Shown: in pieces, positions 51,981 through 60,844 of the stretch | Position numbering within the stretch: position 1 is the stretch's first letter | Layout: every line of letters starts with the position of its first letter | Assembly (NCBI RefSeq): GCF_902506425.1 | Contig: NZ_LR732499.1 | Span: forward strand, 1 to 64,000 | From: Novosphingobium sp. 9U | Lineage (GTDB): Bacteria > Pseudomonadota > Alphaproteobacteria > Sphingomonadales > Sphingomonadaceae | Length of the DNA stretch: 64,000 nucleotides | Direction: 5' to 3' | Notes under the pieces: generated by a model | Seen by the model: the letters and a program-made list of their open reading frames with translations, nothing else | The model's database searches: none | Told to the model about the DNA's origin: nothing | Made by a program: the position numbers and the translations under genes

Positions 51981-52466
51981 TCGAATAATAGCATTGGTTG
52001 CCCCGTGACGGGTCATATCACGAGGGCCTGACTTGGCCATAGCGTGAATGAAACCGCAGCGTATTTGAGCACGCTTCTGTGTCGGACTTGCGCCGGAAAG
52101 ATCGCCGTCTTCATCTCACTGCCCACGCATTCACGAGACGCCGGGATAGGGCTGTAGGGGAGTACGACGCCATTGCGATTCTGAGTGTTCGCCGTTCACG
52201 GCCAGGCAGAATGATGGGCTCTGGCGAGCCGGGTTAAGCGGACCATCCGGCTGTGCCGAATGGGCGTTTTCGCAAGCGAGCTTCTCCGGCCTGGCGGCCA
52301 TGAGCGCCGCCCACCGGGCACGAACCAGCATCACAGGAGAGAACCAGGGAAAAGCAGAACCATGACTACAGCCATAGTCCCTAAGCCAGCACACCTTACA
52401 CGTTGGCACGTAGGCGTTCTTCAGCGTAAGCTTATGTTGTAGCAACGTTTTTCCGTTTGTGGGCCC
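51981..52466. other. Transfer control region, candidate oriT
   Basis: About 490 bases with no supported gene between divergent genes and just upstream of the traD-traI operon, the usual place for a MobF-type oriT. CTTAC-CG type arms (near 52389 and 52424) and other short inverted repeats are present, but I cannot identify a nic site. A 26-codon frame at 52362-52442 lacks a convincing ribosome binding site. Confidence 0.4.
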
Positions 52467-52548
52467 GGTTGCAACCGGTTGCAACCTTCGGTCCTAGCTA
52501 CCCTTTCCGCTTTGTTGTCAGCGGCTTACGCGTTGCAACCGGTTGCAA
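52467..52548. repeat. Two GGTTGCAACC-type palindromes before the RHH-traD operon
   Basis: GTTGCAACCGGTTGCAAC is a perfect 18-bp palindrome at 52468-52485, built of two direct copies of GGTTGCAACC. A second, 17 of 18 bases, lies at 52532-52548, 64 bases on. They are 90-170 bases before the RHH gene and are likely its binding sites or part of oriT. Confidence 0.7.
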
Positions 52549-52635
52549 GTCGGCTCTTTGTAGACGCGCGGCGGTCGTGGTGGTATAAACCGGACTGCGA
52601 TATCCAAACCAAGTGCCTTTTTTAAGGTACTTGAT

Positions 52636-52923
52636 ATGAAAAAGAACATACCCGTCGGTGTTGGCTTATCCGTCGACACGATTGGCCGCTTCGACAGTCT
52701 GAGTCAGAAGCTCCAACTCTCCCGGTCCGAGATAGTACGTCGCTGTGTCGATGTGGGGCTTCCCCTTCTCGAGCTCGGCCACCGCGTTGATCCGATCCGG
52801 CTCGTCGCGCATATCGAGTACCTGCAGGCCGCGCTTGAGACGATCATAGCGCGCGAGCATAGCGATATCGCAGACCGCCTTTTAGACATCACCGTCGAGC
52901 GCGTGGAGAAGTTCCATGCGTAA
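52636..52923 (+). CDS. Ribbon-helix-helix regulator of the transfer operon
   Basis: A 95-residue protein. PVGVGLSVDTIGRFDSLSQK with LQLSRSEIVRRCVDVGLPLL is the CopG/Arc-type strand-helix-helix fold; the C-terminal helical part (HIEYLQAALETIIAREHSD) may form tetramers. Position directly before traD, with an 8-base overlap, matches TraM/TraY-type accessory proteins that bind oriT or repress the operon. The GGTTGCAACC palindromes upstream are its probable targets. Confidence 0.75.
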   Translation: MKKNIPVGVGLSVDTIGRFDSLSQKLQLSRSEIVRRCVDVGLPLLELGHRVDPIRLVAHIEYLQAALETIIAREHSDIADRLLDITVERVEKFHA

Positions 52924-55330
52924 GAACCGGGCCGCGGACGACATCCGCTTCAACGGTCAAAGCGCCACCATCAAGCATCACTCTGAACGCGGAAAGGTGG
53001 TCCGAAACTCGGGCTCGTTCACGCGCGGATCGCAGCTCGTCACCCACGAAGTGCTGATGACCTGGCAGGGCGTGAAGCTGCCCCTGCAAGTCGTCGCGAT
53101 CTGCTGGATCACCCTCTTCTCAGGCATCGCTTACTTCTGGCTGCTGCCCCAAGAGCTGAGCCTGATCCTGATGCGGATCTGGTCCGGCTTCTGGCTCATG
53201 ATGGACTTCGATCCGGCCAAGCTCATCAACCTCAAGCTGCCCAACGGGAACCTCATTCAGATCCCGATGGCGAGCGTCAAATACAACAGCCACGTCGTCA
53301 TCGCGGTCGACAAAGGCATCCGGTTGACCCTCGCTTCGTTCATCGGTGCGGCGTTCCTGACCGTGCCTCTGACGGTGTGGTTCGTCGACTTCTCGCGCAA
53401 GCGTGGCAGCGCCATTCTCGACGAGCATCACGAGCGCGGATCGATGCTCGTCGAGCGCCCTATGCTGATCGACGCGATACGCCATTACAACATGGGCGAG
53501 CTCAATAAAGAGTGCGCTAAGCACAGCCCGCCACTGGCTCCCAAGAAGGTCGCCATGCTGTCCGTGAAGGAGCGGGCACGGCGCGGATTTCATGTGCCCT
53601 ATACCCTCGCCGGTGTGCCCTATCCGTGGCGCCTCGAGCAGTCGCACACGATGTTCATCGGCACCACCGGGTCGGGCAAGACGACCCAGCTGCGCGCGCT
53701 CGTCAGCCAGGCTCGCAACCGTGGCCATTCGTGCGTGATCTTCGATCTCACCGGCGCGTTCGTGGAAGCGTTCTACGACCCCGAGCGAGACTTCATTCTG
53801 AACCCCATGGACACCCGCTGTCCGCCCTGGACGATCTTCAGCGACTGCCACAATCACGCCGACTTCATGGCCGCTGCGGCGGCGCTGATCCCGAGCTCTG
53901 GCGATAACGCGGAACCCTTCTGGGCAATGGCCGCGCGAACCCTGTTCGTCGAGATGTGCATCAAGCTGATCGAGTGCGGTGAGACCAGCAACGGCGCCAT
54001 CGCTGCGCGCCTCATGCAGGCCGATCTGCCCTCCGTTCATAAAATGCTCGAGAACACGATCGCTGACCCGCTGACGGCCAAGGAAGCCGCCCGCATGGCA
54101 GAGTCCATCCGGGCTGTGTTCAACACCAACGGCCAGGCCATTCGCTTCCTGCCCGACCCGGTCCCGGGCGGTGCTCCGCCATTCTCGATCAACGATTGGA
54201 TGGTGGAGCGCGGCGGCACCGGATCGATCCTCTTCATCTCATCGACCCACGCTGATCTCACGCTCAACCGCGCGCTGCTGACGCTGTGGATGGATCTTGC
54301 CGTGGGCGCGCTGATGAAGATGCCGCGGACCCGGGACTTGCGCACCTGGTTCCTCTTCGACGAGGTCCACGCGCTGCATCGCTTGCCTGCGATCGAGCAT
54401 GGCCTGCAGACGGCGCGCGCGTTCGGCGGCGCCTTCATCCTGGGCATGCACAGCTTCAGCAAGCTTGCCGAGACCTATGGCGAGAACGGCGCCGTCCACC
54501 TTACCTCGCTCGCCGGCACCAAGCTGATCCTGAAGACCGCCGACATGCCCACCGCCAAGGTCTGCGCCGACTTCATCGGCAACCGCGAAGTGCGCCGCAT
54601 GGACGAGGCTTACAGTTATGGCGCGAACAGCACGCGCGACGCAGCGACGCTCACGCCGCGCAAGGAAGTCGAGCCGCTCGTCATCCCCGATGACATCAAG
54701 GAGCTGCCCTCGATGCACGGTTTTGTGAAGTTCCCCGATGGCTTCCCGGCAGGCCGGATCAAGCTTGAATGGCGCGACTATCCGGCCGTCGCCGAACCCT
54801 TCTGCCGCAAGACCGACATGACCATGGCGGCCTACAAGCCGCCCAAGAAAAAGGGCTCTGAAGACGAGGGCGGACGCGAGAATGCGGGGGTGGCAACGAC
54901 CACCACACAGCCGCCCGAGAAAGGTGCCCATGGACCGGGTAATGAGCCCGAGATCAGCACGAGCAAGGAGAGTGCGGAGAGCAGCGAGGCGCAGCGTGTC
55001 CTCGACTTGCGCAAGCGTGGCGAGGACGCCGATGCGCGGACAAACGCCGTCGATCAGCAGCGTAAGGGAGGATCAGAACCGACGTCCATGAAGTCGTGGC
55101 GGGAAAGCCTCGCCGGCGCCGGAGTGAAGGCGATCGAAGGGCGGCCAGATCGTCCGACCGACGTTCGCGACCCCACCCAGTCGAGGTCTCAGAACGCCGC
55201 CAATGAGCAGCTGATATCGTTCGAGGAGCGGCACGGAATAGGTGCCGAGGACGTCGGTGGCGACAAGGCCAAGGATCACTCGAAGGATCACGAGCCGGAC
55301 ATCGACGACGGCATGGATGTGGGGCTGTAG
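52916..55330 (+). CDS. traD: Conjugative coupling protein TraD (VirD4 family)
   Basis: An 804-residue type IV coupling protein that links the relaxosome to the secretion channel and pumps DNA. Two membrane segments (about residues 57-76 and 137-157) frame a periplasmic loop. Walker A GTTGSGKTT is at about 249-257 and Walker B in TWFLFDEVHAL near 478-488. The C-terminal 170 residues are acidic and disordered, as in TraD proteins that contact the relaxase. It overlaps the RHH gene and precedes traI. No other type IV secretion genes are in the window. Confidence 0.95.
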   Translation: MRKNRAADDIRFNGQSATIKHHSERGKVVRNSGSFTRGSQLVTHEVLMTWQGVKLPLQVVAICWITLFSGIAYFWLLPQELSLILMRIWSGFWLMMDFDPAKLINLKLPNGNLIQIPMASVKYNSHVVIAVDKGIRLTLASFIGAAFLTVPLTVWFVDFSRKRGSAILDEHHERGSMLVERPMLIDAIRHYNMGELNKECAKHSPPLAPKKVAMLSVKERARRGFHVPYTLAGVPYPWRLEQSHTMFIGTTGSGKTTQLRALVSQARNRGHSCVIFDLTGAFVEAFYDPERDFILNPMDTRCPPWTIFSDCHNHADFMAAAAALIPSSGDNAEPFWAMAARTLFVEMCIKLIECGETSNGAIAARLMQADLPSVHKMLENTIADPLTAKEAARMAESIRAVFNTNGQAIRFLPDPVPGGAPPFSINDWMVERGGTGSILFISSTHADLTLNRALLTLWMDLAVGALMKMPRTRDLRTWFLFDEVHALHRLPAIEHGLQTARAFGGAFILGMHSFSKLAETYGENGAVHLTSLAGTKLILKTADMPTAKVCADFIGNREVRRMDEAYSYGANSTRDAATLTPRKEVEPLVIPDDIKELPSMHGFVKFPDGFPAGRIKLEWRDYPAVAEPFCRKTDMTMAAYKPPKKKGSEDEGGRENAGVATTTTQPPEKGAHGPGNEPEISTSKESAESSEAQRVLDLRKRGEDADARTNAVDQQRKGGSEPTSMKSWRESLAGAGVKAIEGRPDRPTDVRDPTQSRSQNAANEQLISFEERHGIGAEDVGGDKAKDHSKDHEPDIDDGMDVGL

Positions 55331-55333
55331 GCG

Positions 55334-55771
55334 ATGCGCCACATAGAGCCGCTCACCAGCCTTACCGCCGGAATTGCGCGCCGACTGCAGCTCGGGACCC
55401 ATGAGCTTCTGATCGCTTGGCAAAGCAGCAAGGTGCCTGTGCTAGCCTTAGCGTTCTGCTGGGCCGTGCTCTTCGCGCTAGCTGCCGGCTGCTGGCTTGT
55501 GCCGGAGCTAGGGCTCCTCTTGGCGCGAGTTCGTTCAAGCCTATGGCTCATGACGGGCATCGCTCCGTTCGAGCTTCTCGATGTCGAACTGCGCGACGGG
55601 CGCGTCATTCTCATGCCCGTGGGAAGCGTCAGATACGACAGCCTTGTCGGAGCGGCCGTAGCCAAGGCCGCCCACCTTGCGCTCCTATCGCTGATGGCTG
55701 CTTGGCCTCTCTCCGTTGTTCTCGCAAGTCGGTGGTTCCGCCGCGGGCGCGACATGGACCGGGCGGTCTAG
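55334..55771 (+). CDS. Free-standing copy of the TraD membrane domain
   Basis: A 145-residue protein that aligns by eye with residues about 35-165 of the adjacent TraD: THELLIAWQSSKVPVLALAF against THEVLMTWQGVKLPLQVVAI, and VILMPVGSVRYDSLVGAAVA against LIQIPMASVKYNSHVVIAVD. It has two membrane helices and the periplasmic loop but no ATPase. It sits 3 bases after traD and 3 before traI. It probably arose by partial duplication and could assemble with or regulate the TraD ring. Confidence 0.8.
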   Translation: MRHIEPLTSLTAGIARRLQLGTHELLIAWQSSKVPVLALAFCWAVLFALAAGCWLVPELGLLLARVRSSLWLMTGIAPFELLDVELRDGRVILMPVGSVRYDSLVGAAVAKAAHLALLSLMAAWPLSVVLASRWFRRGRDMDRAV

Positions 55772-55774
55772 GCC

Positions 55775-58700
55775 ATGCACTCCATCGCCGCAGTTGGCTC
55801 GGCTGCAGGAGCAGCCAGCTACTTTGCCAAGGACGACTACTACACCGGCGAGCATGCCGAAGGGCTCAGCGCCTGGGGCGGCGCGGGCGCCAAGGATCTC
55901 GGGCTGAAAGGCGAGGTCGGCAAGGACGCCTTCGAGAACCTGCTAAACGGCAAGCTGCCCGATGGCACTGTCGTCAATGCGTCCGAGAACCGCCGAGCCG
56001 GGCTCGACCTGACGTTTTCCGCTCCCAAAAGCGTGAGCGTGCTGGCGCTGGTCACCGGCGATCAGCGCATCCTCGTCGCGCAGGAGAAGGCAGTTCGCGC
56101 CGCGATGGGCATGATCGAGGGCAAGTATGCCGAGGCCCGCGACTACTCCGATGGCCGCAAGGGTGAGCCGGTACGCACCGGCAATCTTGTCTATGCGACC
56201 TTCCAGCACGACACCTCGCGCAAGCTCGATCCTCAGCTCCACACCCATGCCGTTGTCGCTGCGATCACGAAGACGGCACAGGGCACCTGGAAGGCTCTCT
56301 GGAACGGCGAGATCTGGAAGAACAACACCGTCATCGGCTCGACCTATCATGCCGCGCTACGGGCCGAGCTGGAGAAGATCGGCTACCGGACTGAGATCAC
56401 TGGCAAGCACGGCCAGTTCGAGATCCAGGGCGTACCCAAGGGCGTGATCCAGGAGTTCAGCCAACGCAGTCAGGAGATCGATGCGAAGGCGGCTGAGATC
56501 GGCGTATCCGGGCCGCGCGGGCGGAACAAAGTCGTAGTCAACACACGCGATCCCAAGCTCAACGTCGAGGACCGTCAGGCGCTGAACAGGGAATGGCGTG
56601 ACCGTGCTGCCGCGCTGGGCTTCGACGGCAAGGCTCTCGTCCAGGACGCACGCACAAGGACGGGAGAACTGTCGGCCGAACGGTTCAGCCGGACGGGTGC
56701 CGGCCTGCGCGAGATCGTCACCGAACTACAGGGCGCCGTGGGTTCTTATGTGAGACCATCCGACCCACTCACGACCAATGGCCTGGCGCGCACGCTCCTG
56801 TCGCCGACGGACTTGCGCACCGAGATGGCGGTTGCTTCCGCGGTGCGGATCCTCGGCGCGCGCGAAGCGGCCTTCGACCGCGGCCAGGTGGCCAAGCAGG
56901 CGATGGATCTTGGCATCAAGGGCGTCACGTTCGATCGCGTCGACACTCGGATCGAGACCCTGATCGAGAACGGCCAGCTGGTCGCCGGCAAGTCCGATCG
57001 GCGCGATGGCGCCTACTCGCTGGTGACCACACCCGAGCACATCGCGCAGGAGCGCAAGCTACTCGAAGGGATTGACGAGGGCAGGGGGGCCAGCCCCGTG
57101 ATAGTGGCCGCCGGCGAAGCCACGGAGCGCCTGCAGACGGTGGCCGGCGATCGCCCGCTCAACGGCGAGCAGCTCGGCGCCGCGATCCTTGCGCTATCGT
57201 CCACCGACCGCACCGTTGTCGTTCAGGGCGTCGCTGGCGCCGGCAAGACCACCCTGATCGAGACCATGGCGGCGGTTGCCAACGAAGAAGGCCGCAACGT
57301 CATCGGCCTGGCCTTTGCCAACAAGATGGTCACGATGCTGCAGGACGAGGCGAAGATCCCGGCGCAGACCGTCTCCTCGTTCGTCAACGAGCACTTGCGG
57401 GGTGCCCTCGCCGGCAGCGGGGCGCGCTACGATGCCTCGAGCAACGCGCTGCGCGGTTCGATCCTGGTGCTCGACGAGGCCTCGCTCGTCGGCAACCACC
57501 AGATGAACAACCTGGTGACGATCGCCAACGCGCTCGAGGTGGACCGCCTCGTGATGATCGGTGACCGCAAGCAGCTGCAGCCGATCGACGCTGGTAAGGC
57601 CTTCAGCCTGGTTCAGAGCCATGACCCGTCGTTGGCACGGCTCGAGATCAGCCAGCGCCAGAAGACCGACCACATGAAGGCGGTGGCGACGCTTACCGGG
57701 AGCGGCAAGTTCCGGGAGGCGTTCGAGGTCCTCGGCCAGCGCGTCGTGGAAGCGGGCAACGACTACCTCTCGGTCGGGGCGGACAAGTGGTTGGCGCTCT
57801 CGGCCGAGGACCGTGACCGCACTGCCGTCTACGCGTCGGGCCGCGATGCCCGCTCGCACCTCAACGAGCGCATCCAGGACGGCCTGCGAGCAGAGGGTGC
57901 GATCACCGGCGAGGGGCGCAGCGTCACCACGCTCAGCCAGGTCAACGCGGTCCACGAAGAGCTGCGATATGCGGCGACCTACCGGTCGGGTCAGGTCCTC
58001 ACCGTCATGCTCGGCACGCGGCCTGCGGGGCTCGATCGCGGCCGCTACGAAGTCGAGCGTGTCGACAAGAACGGCAAGGTCCACCTGGTCGACGAGCACG
58101 ATCGCAAGCTCAAGTTCGACCCTGCCAAGCTTGACCCGAACGACAATCGCGACCCGCTGACGCTCTACGAGAAGGAGCGCGTGAAACTCCACGAGGGCGA
58201 CAAGGTGCGCTGGACCGACAGCGACAAGTCGCGCGACCTGATCCGCTCGCAGGACGCCAAGATCCTCGAAGTGGGCGCCGACGTGATCCGGGTGCAGAAC
58301 GCCAAGGGCGACGTTATCGACCTCGCGCATGGCGACCGCATGCTGGAGCGGCTCGGTCTCTCCTACGCGATCAACATGCACCAGGCACAGGGCATGACGA
58401 CCGACCAGGGCATCGGCGTCATGCACTCGGCCGAGCGCAACCTGTCCAACGAGCGCCTGACCCATGTGATGGCGACCCGCGTGCGCGAGGACATCACCAT
58501 CGTCACCAACGATGCCTCCGAGCTCGTCCGCTCGATCGAGCGCAACCCCGGCAACAAGATGAGCGCACTCGAGGCGATCGGCGAGAAGTCCATCGATCCT
58601 GCACGATCGCCGCAGGCCGCCGGCGCGCCCAACAATCCCGCCACAGCGACCAACCCGGCGGGCGCGGCCAACAATCCCGCTGAGCCACCCAAGCCCATAA

Positions 58701-58789
58701 TCGATCGCGAAACGCTCAAGGCCGAGCCGCGCGGGCCGATCACTCCGCAGCTGCCTGTGCCCGAAAAGAACCTGGATCTCAGCCTGTGA
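55775..58789 (+). CDS. traI: MobF-family relaxase-helicase TraI
   Basis: A 1004-residue conjugative relaxase. The N-terminal TrwC domain has the start SIAAVGSAAGAASYFAKDDY (tyrosines in YFAKDDYY) and the metal-binding histidine motif QLHTHAVV with His at about 156 and 158. The second half is a RecD-like helicase with GVAGAGKTT at about 486-494 and VLDEASLVG. It nicks oriT, stays bound to the 5' end and unwinds the plasmid. Length is near that of sphingomonad and R388-type relaxases. It ends overlapping the next start (GTGA). Confidence 0.95.
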   Translation: MHSIAAVGSAAGAASYFAKDDYYTGEHAEGLSAWGGAGAKDLGLKGEVGKDAFENLLNGKLPDGTVVNASENRRAGLDLTFSAPKSVSVLALVTGDQRILVAQEKAVRAAMGMIEGKYAEARDYSDGRKGEPVRTGNLVYATFQHDTSRKLDPQLHTHAVVAAITKTAQGTWKALWNGEIWKNNTVIGSTYHAALRAELEKIGYRTEITGKHGQFEIQGVPKGVIQEFSQRSQEIDAKAAEIGVSGPRGRNKVVVNTRDPKLNVEDRQALNREWRDRAAALGFDGKALVQDARTRTGELSAERFSRTGAGLREIVTELQGAVGSYVRPSDPLTTNGLARTLLSPTDLRTEMAVASAVRILGAREAAFDRGQVAKQAMDLGIKGVTFDRVDTRIETLIENGQLVAGKSDRRDGAYSLVTTPEHIAQERKLLEGIDEGRGASPVIVAAGEATERLQTVAGDRPLNGEQLGAAILALSSTDRTVVVQGVAGAGKTTLIETMAAVANEEGRNVIGLAFANKMVTMLQDEAKIPAQTVSSFVNEHLRGALAGSGARYDASSNALRGSILVLDEASLVGNHQMNNLVTIANALEVDRLVMIGDRKQLQPIDAGKAFSLVQSHDPSLARLEISQRQKTDHMKAVATLTGSGKFREAFEVLGQRVVEAGNDYLSVGADKWLALSAEDRDRTAVYASGRDARSHLNERIQDGLRAEGAITGEGRSVTTLSQVNAVHEELRYAATYRSGQVLTVMLGTRPAGLDRGRYEVERVDKNGKVHLVDEHDRKLKFDPAKLDPNDNRDPLTLYEKERVKLHEGDKVRWTDSDKSRDLIRSQDAKILEVGADVIRVQNAKGDVIDLAHGDRMLERLGLSYAINMHQAQGMTTDQGIGVMHSAERNLSNERLTHVMATRVREDITIVTNDASELVRSIERNPGNKMSALEAIGEKSIDPARSPQAAGAPNNPATATNPAGAANNPAEPPKPIIDRETLKAEPRGPITPQLPVPEKNLDLSL

Positions 58790-59091
58790 CCAAAGCAGCA
58801 ACTTCAGTGTGGACCGACTGGGTCGACCAAAGCCGCAAGCTGCTGGAGCAAGCCTGCGGCCCACAGACCGGCACGTCCGCGCGGTGCGCCGAGGTGGTCG
58901 ACCAATTGCGCCACATCGAACAGCTGGAGCAATGGGCGCTCGCCTTCTTCTCCGGCATGGCCTTCGTCGCCGCGTGGCGGTTCGTGGAAATGGTTTGGAA
59001 CCGGCTCCGCCCGCCAGACCCGGACGAGCTCGCACCCGAGGCGCACCAGGACCGTGCTCTCTTGTCGAACGGAGGGCATCATGACGCCTGA
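58786..59091 (+). CDS. Small membrane protein after traI
   Basis: A 101-residue protein starting at GTG 58786, overlapping the traI stop. A helical N-terminal part with two cysteines is followed by one hydrophobic helix (LEQWALAFFSGMAFVAAWRF) and an acidic tail. No family recognised. Tight packing suggests it belongs to the transfer operon. Confidence 0.6.
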   Translation: MTKAATSVWTDWVDQSRKLLEQACGPQTGTSARCAEVVDQLRHIEQLEQWALAFFSGMAFVAAWRFVEMVWNRLRPPDPDELAPEAHQDRALLSNGGHHDA

Positions 59092-59311
59092 CGCCAACTC
59101 TTTGCCTGCAGCTTCGTCCCAGACCGGCGTCCGCGCACCCGATCGCCGCCCTCGCCGTATTACGCGGCCGGACCCCGAACTGCTCATTGCGCTCTGGAAG
59201 GGCGTGTGGAGCACCGTGTTCACCGTCGTGACGCTCAGCGGCCTTCTCTTCGCCTGCGTCGAGGATAAACCGGGGACACGGCATCCCACCGGAGCCGCCC
59301 GCCATGACTAG
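59081..59311 (+). CDS. Small single-helix membrane protein
   Basis: A 76-residue protein starting at ATG 59081 with GGAGG 6 bases upstream. A basic proline/arginine-rich N-terminus is followed by a hydrophobic segment (VWSTVFTVVTLSGLLFACVE). It overlaps both neighbours by a few bases, as expected in a tight operon. No family recognised. Confidence 0.6.
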   Translation: MTPDANSLPAASSQTGVRAPDRRPRRITRPDPELLIALWKGVWSTVFTVVTLSGLLFACVEDKPGTRHPTGAARHD

Positions 59312-59828
59312 CAACCTTCTCCAGCTGGTCCTGCCGGTCCTGGCGTTGTTCGGCGTGGTTCTGCTGCTCAAGGGGCTACTCGGCAGCTTTACAGGTCCGA
59401 CCGTATCGGTGCGGCCGATGCCGCTGATGACGCCGGCCGAGCGCAAGACGATCGGGTACATCGAGCAGATCCTGCCGTGGGCGAGGATTCACGCTCAGGT
59501 GTCGATGGGTGCCATTCTGGCGCCGAGGAAGGGCCTCAACCGCTCTCAGGCTGCCACCGTCCGCAACCGCTTCTCCAGCAAGCGGATCGACTACGTCGTC
59601 GAGCATCGTCGCTCCGGACGGATCGTCATGCTGATCGAGCTCGACGACCGAACACACCGGCCCGACCAGGACGCGCGCCGCGACAAGATGACGGCCTCTG
59701 CTGGCTTCGCCACCTTGCGCCTGCCGGCCGAGGAGCACCCGACCCTCCACAGCGTCAAATATCACATCAACCGAGCGTTCGCGCAGCGGCCTGACCTCAT
59801 GCCGAGCGGGGTGGCTCATGTCGCTTGA
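59304..59828 (+). CDS. DUF2726 protein with N-terminal membrane helix
   Basis: A 174-residue protein. An N-terminal helix (LLQLVLPVLALFGVVLLLKG) anchors a DUF2726 domain: PLMTPAERKTIGYIEQILPW, AQVSMGAILAPRKG and IVMLIELDDRTHRPDQDARR followed by ASAGFATLRLP. The fold resembles restriction-endonuclease-like nucleases (E-x-D-D...K), but activity is unproven. It is common next to plasmid transfer genes. Confidence 0.85.
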   Translation: MTSNLLQLVLPVLALFGVVLLLKGLLGSFTGPTVSVRPMPLMTPAERKTIGYIEQILPWARIHAQVSMGAILAPRKGLNRSQAATVRNRFSSKRIDYVVEHRRSGRIVMLIELDDRTHRPDQDARRDKMTASAGFATLRLPAEEHPTLHSVKYHINRAFAQRPDLMPSGVAHVA

Positions 59829-60621
59829 TGATCGTGCCTACATGAAGGACCGCTATCGCAAACGGCGCGGCCTTCCGCCTCTCAAGGGTACGACGTGGAA
59901 CAATCGCAAAAGTCGCGTCGAGCTGGACGACGGCATTCCGCTCGGCAGCGCCAGTTGGATCGGCAAGGACCGCGGCAAAGAGTTCGAGTTGAAGAACCCC
60001 GGCTACAAGGATCGTCCGACCGGCACGGCCCGCGGTGGCCCATGGTTCGAGCCGAAGAACCAGGGCTTTGACTATCAGAAGAACCGGTGGCGGCCGAAGC
60101 GCAAGCACTCGGCTAGACGGTCGGGCACGCCGTGGTTCCGCTATGTCCCGCTCGGACTCGGTCTTCTGCTCATAGCCATTCCAATGCTCCGAGACGCGAA
60201 GCGGCAGGGCTGGGTCCCGGACATCGAACAGGAGACGCCCTTCCCCGGATCGGGCAGCGTCACCGTTGCCCGCAGCCTCGACATGGACCGGGTTACCAGC
60301 TGGCTCGAGGTCCAAGCCAACAGTGCAAACGCCGTGGTTCAACTGTTCGAGCCCGACACGAAGAAGCACGTAATCTCCGTTTACGTGCGTGGTGACGATC
60401 ATGTGCGCGTCCGCGTGCCCCGCGGCCTGTACGAGGTGCGGCTGATCGAAGGCAGGAAGTGGCACGGCACCGTCCGCTTCTTCGGCTCCAGCACAACCTA
60501 CGAGACCGTCGCTGCACCGCAGCGATTCCCGCACCAGGGCGGCTTCGGCATCGATCTCAGGCGCCGTCCGCACGGAGGCCTTCCGACCCGTTTGATGATG
60601 AACGACCCCGACAAACTCTAG
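59818..60621 (+). CDS. Hypothetical membrane protein of the transfer operon
   Basis: A 267-residue protein. The N-terminal 100 residues are basic and low in hydrophobicity, then one membrane helix (YVPLGLGLLLIAIPM) leads to a C-terminal strand-rich domain (VISVYVRGDDHVRVRVPRGL, YEVRLIEGRKWHGTVRFFGS) that would be periplasmic. No family recognised. It overlaps the DUF2726 gene by 11 bases. Confidence 0.65.
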   Translation: MSLDDRAYMKDRYRKRRGLPPLKGTTWNNRKSRVELDDGIPLGSASWIGKDRGKEFELKNPGYKDRPTGTARGGPWFEPKNQGFDYQKNRWRPKRKHSARRSGTPWFRYVPLGLGLLLIAIPMLRDAKRQGWVPDIEQETPFPGSGSVTVARSLDMDRVTSWLEVQANSANAVVQLFEPDTKKHVISVYVRGDDHVRVRVPRGLYEVRLIEGRKWHGTVRFFGSSTTYETVAAPQRFPHQGGFGIDLRRRPHGGLPTRLMMNDPDKL

Positions 60622-60631
60622 GAGAATGACC

Positions 60632-60832
60632 ATGAGCTTTGATTACGATGACGTCGGCAGCTTCGGATCGCGCCGTGCGGCCGAGGACTGGGCAAAGCGC
60701 AACAACATCGATCCGCGCGACCTCCACATCCGCGAGGGCAACGGCGGCTGCGACGTCGGCGTGCGCCGCTCGGCTATCCCCAGCGACGGCTTCAACGACG
60801 GCGACAAGCGCCGCCGCGACGGCTTCTTCTGA
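60632..60832 (+). CDS. Small hypothetical protein
   Basis: A 66-residue charged protein. I chose the ATG at 60632 because AGGAG is 7 bases upstream; the ATG at 60626 is too close. It contains RRAAEDWAKRNNIDPRDLHI, a short helix-loop pattern, and a basic tail. No family recognised. Confidence 0.55.
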   Translation: MSFDYDDVGSFGSRRAAEDWAKRNNIDPRDLHIREGNGGCDVGVRRSAIPSDGFNDGDKRRRDGFF

Positions 60833-60844
60833 AAGGATCGTACC

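Noticed and set aside
57194..59461. A 755-codon minus-strand open frame opposite traI and the genes after it
   Set aside because: The plus strand carries clear relaxase and helicase motifs in the same place; the long frame is a product of high GC and codon bias.
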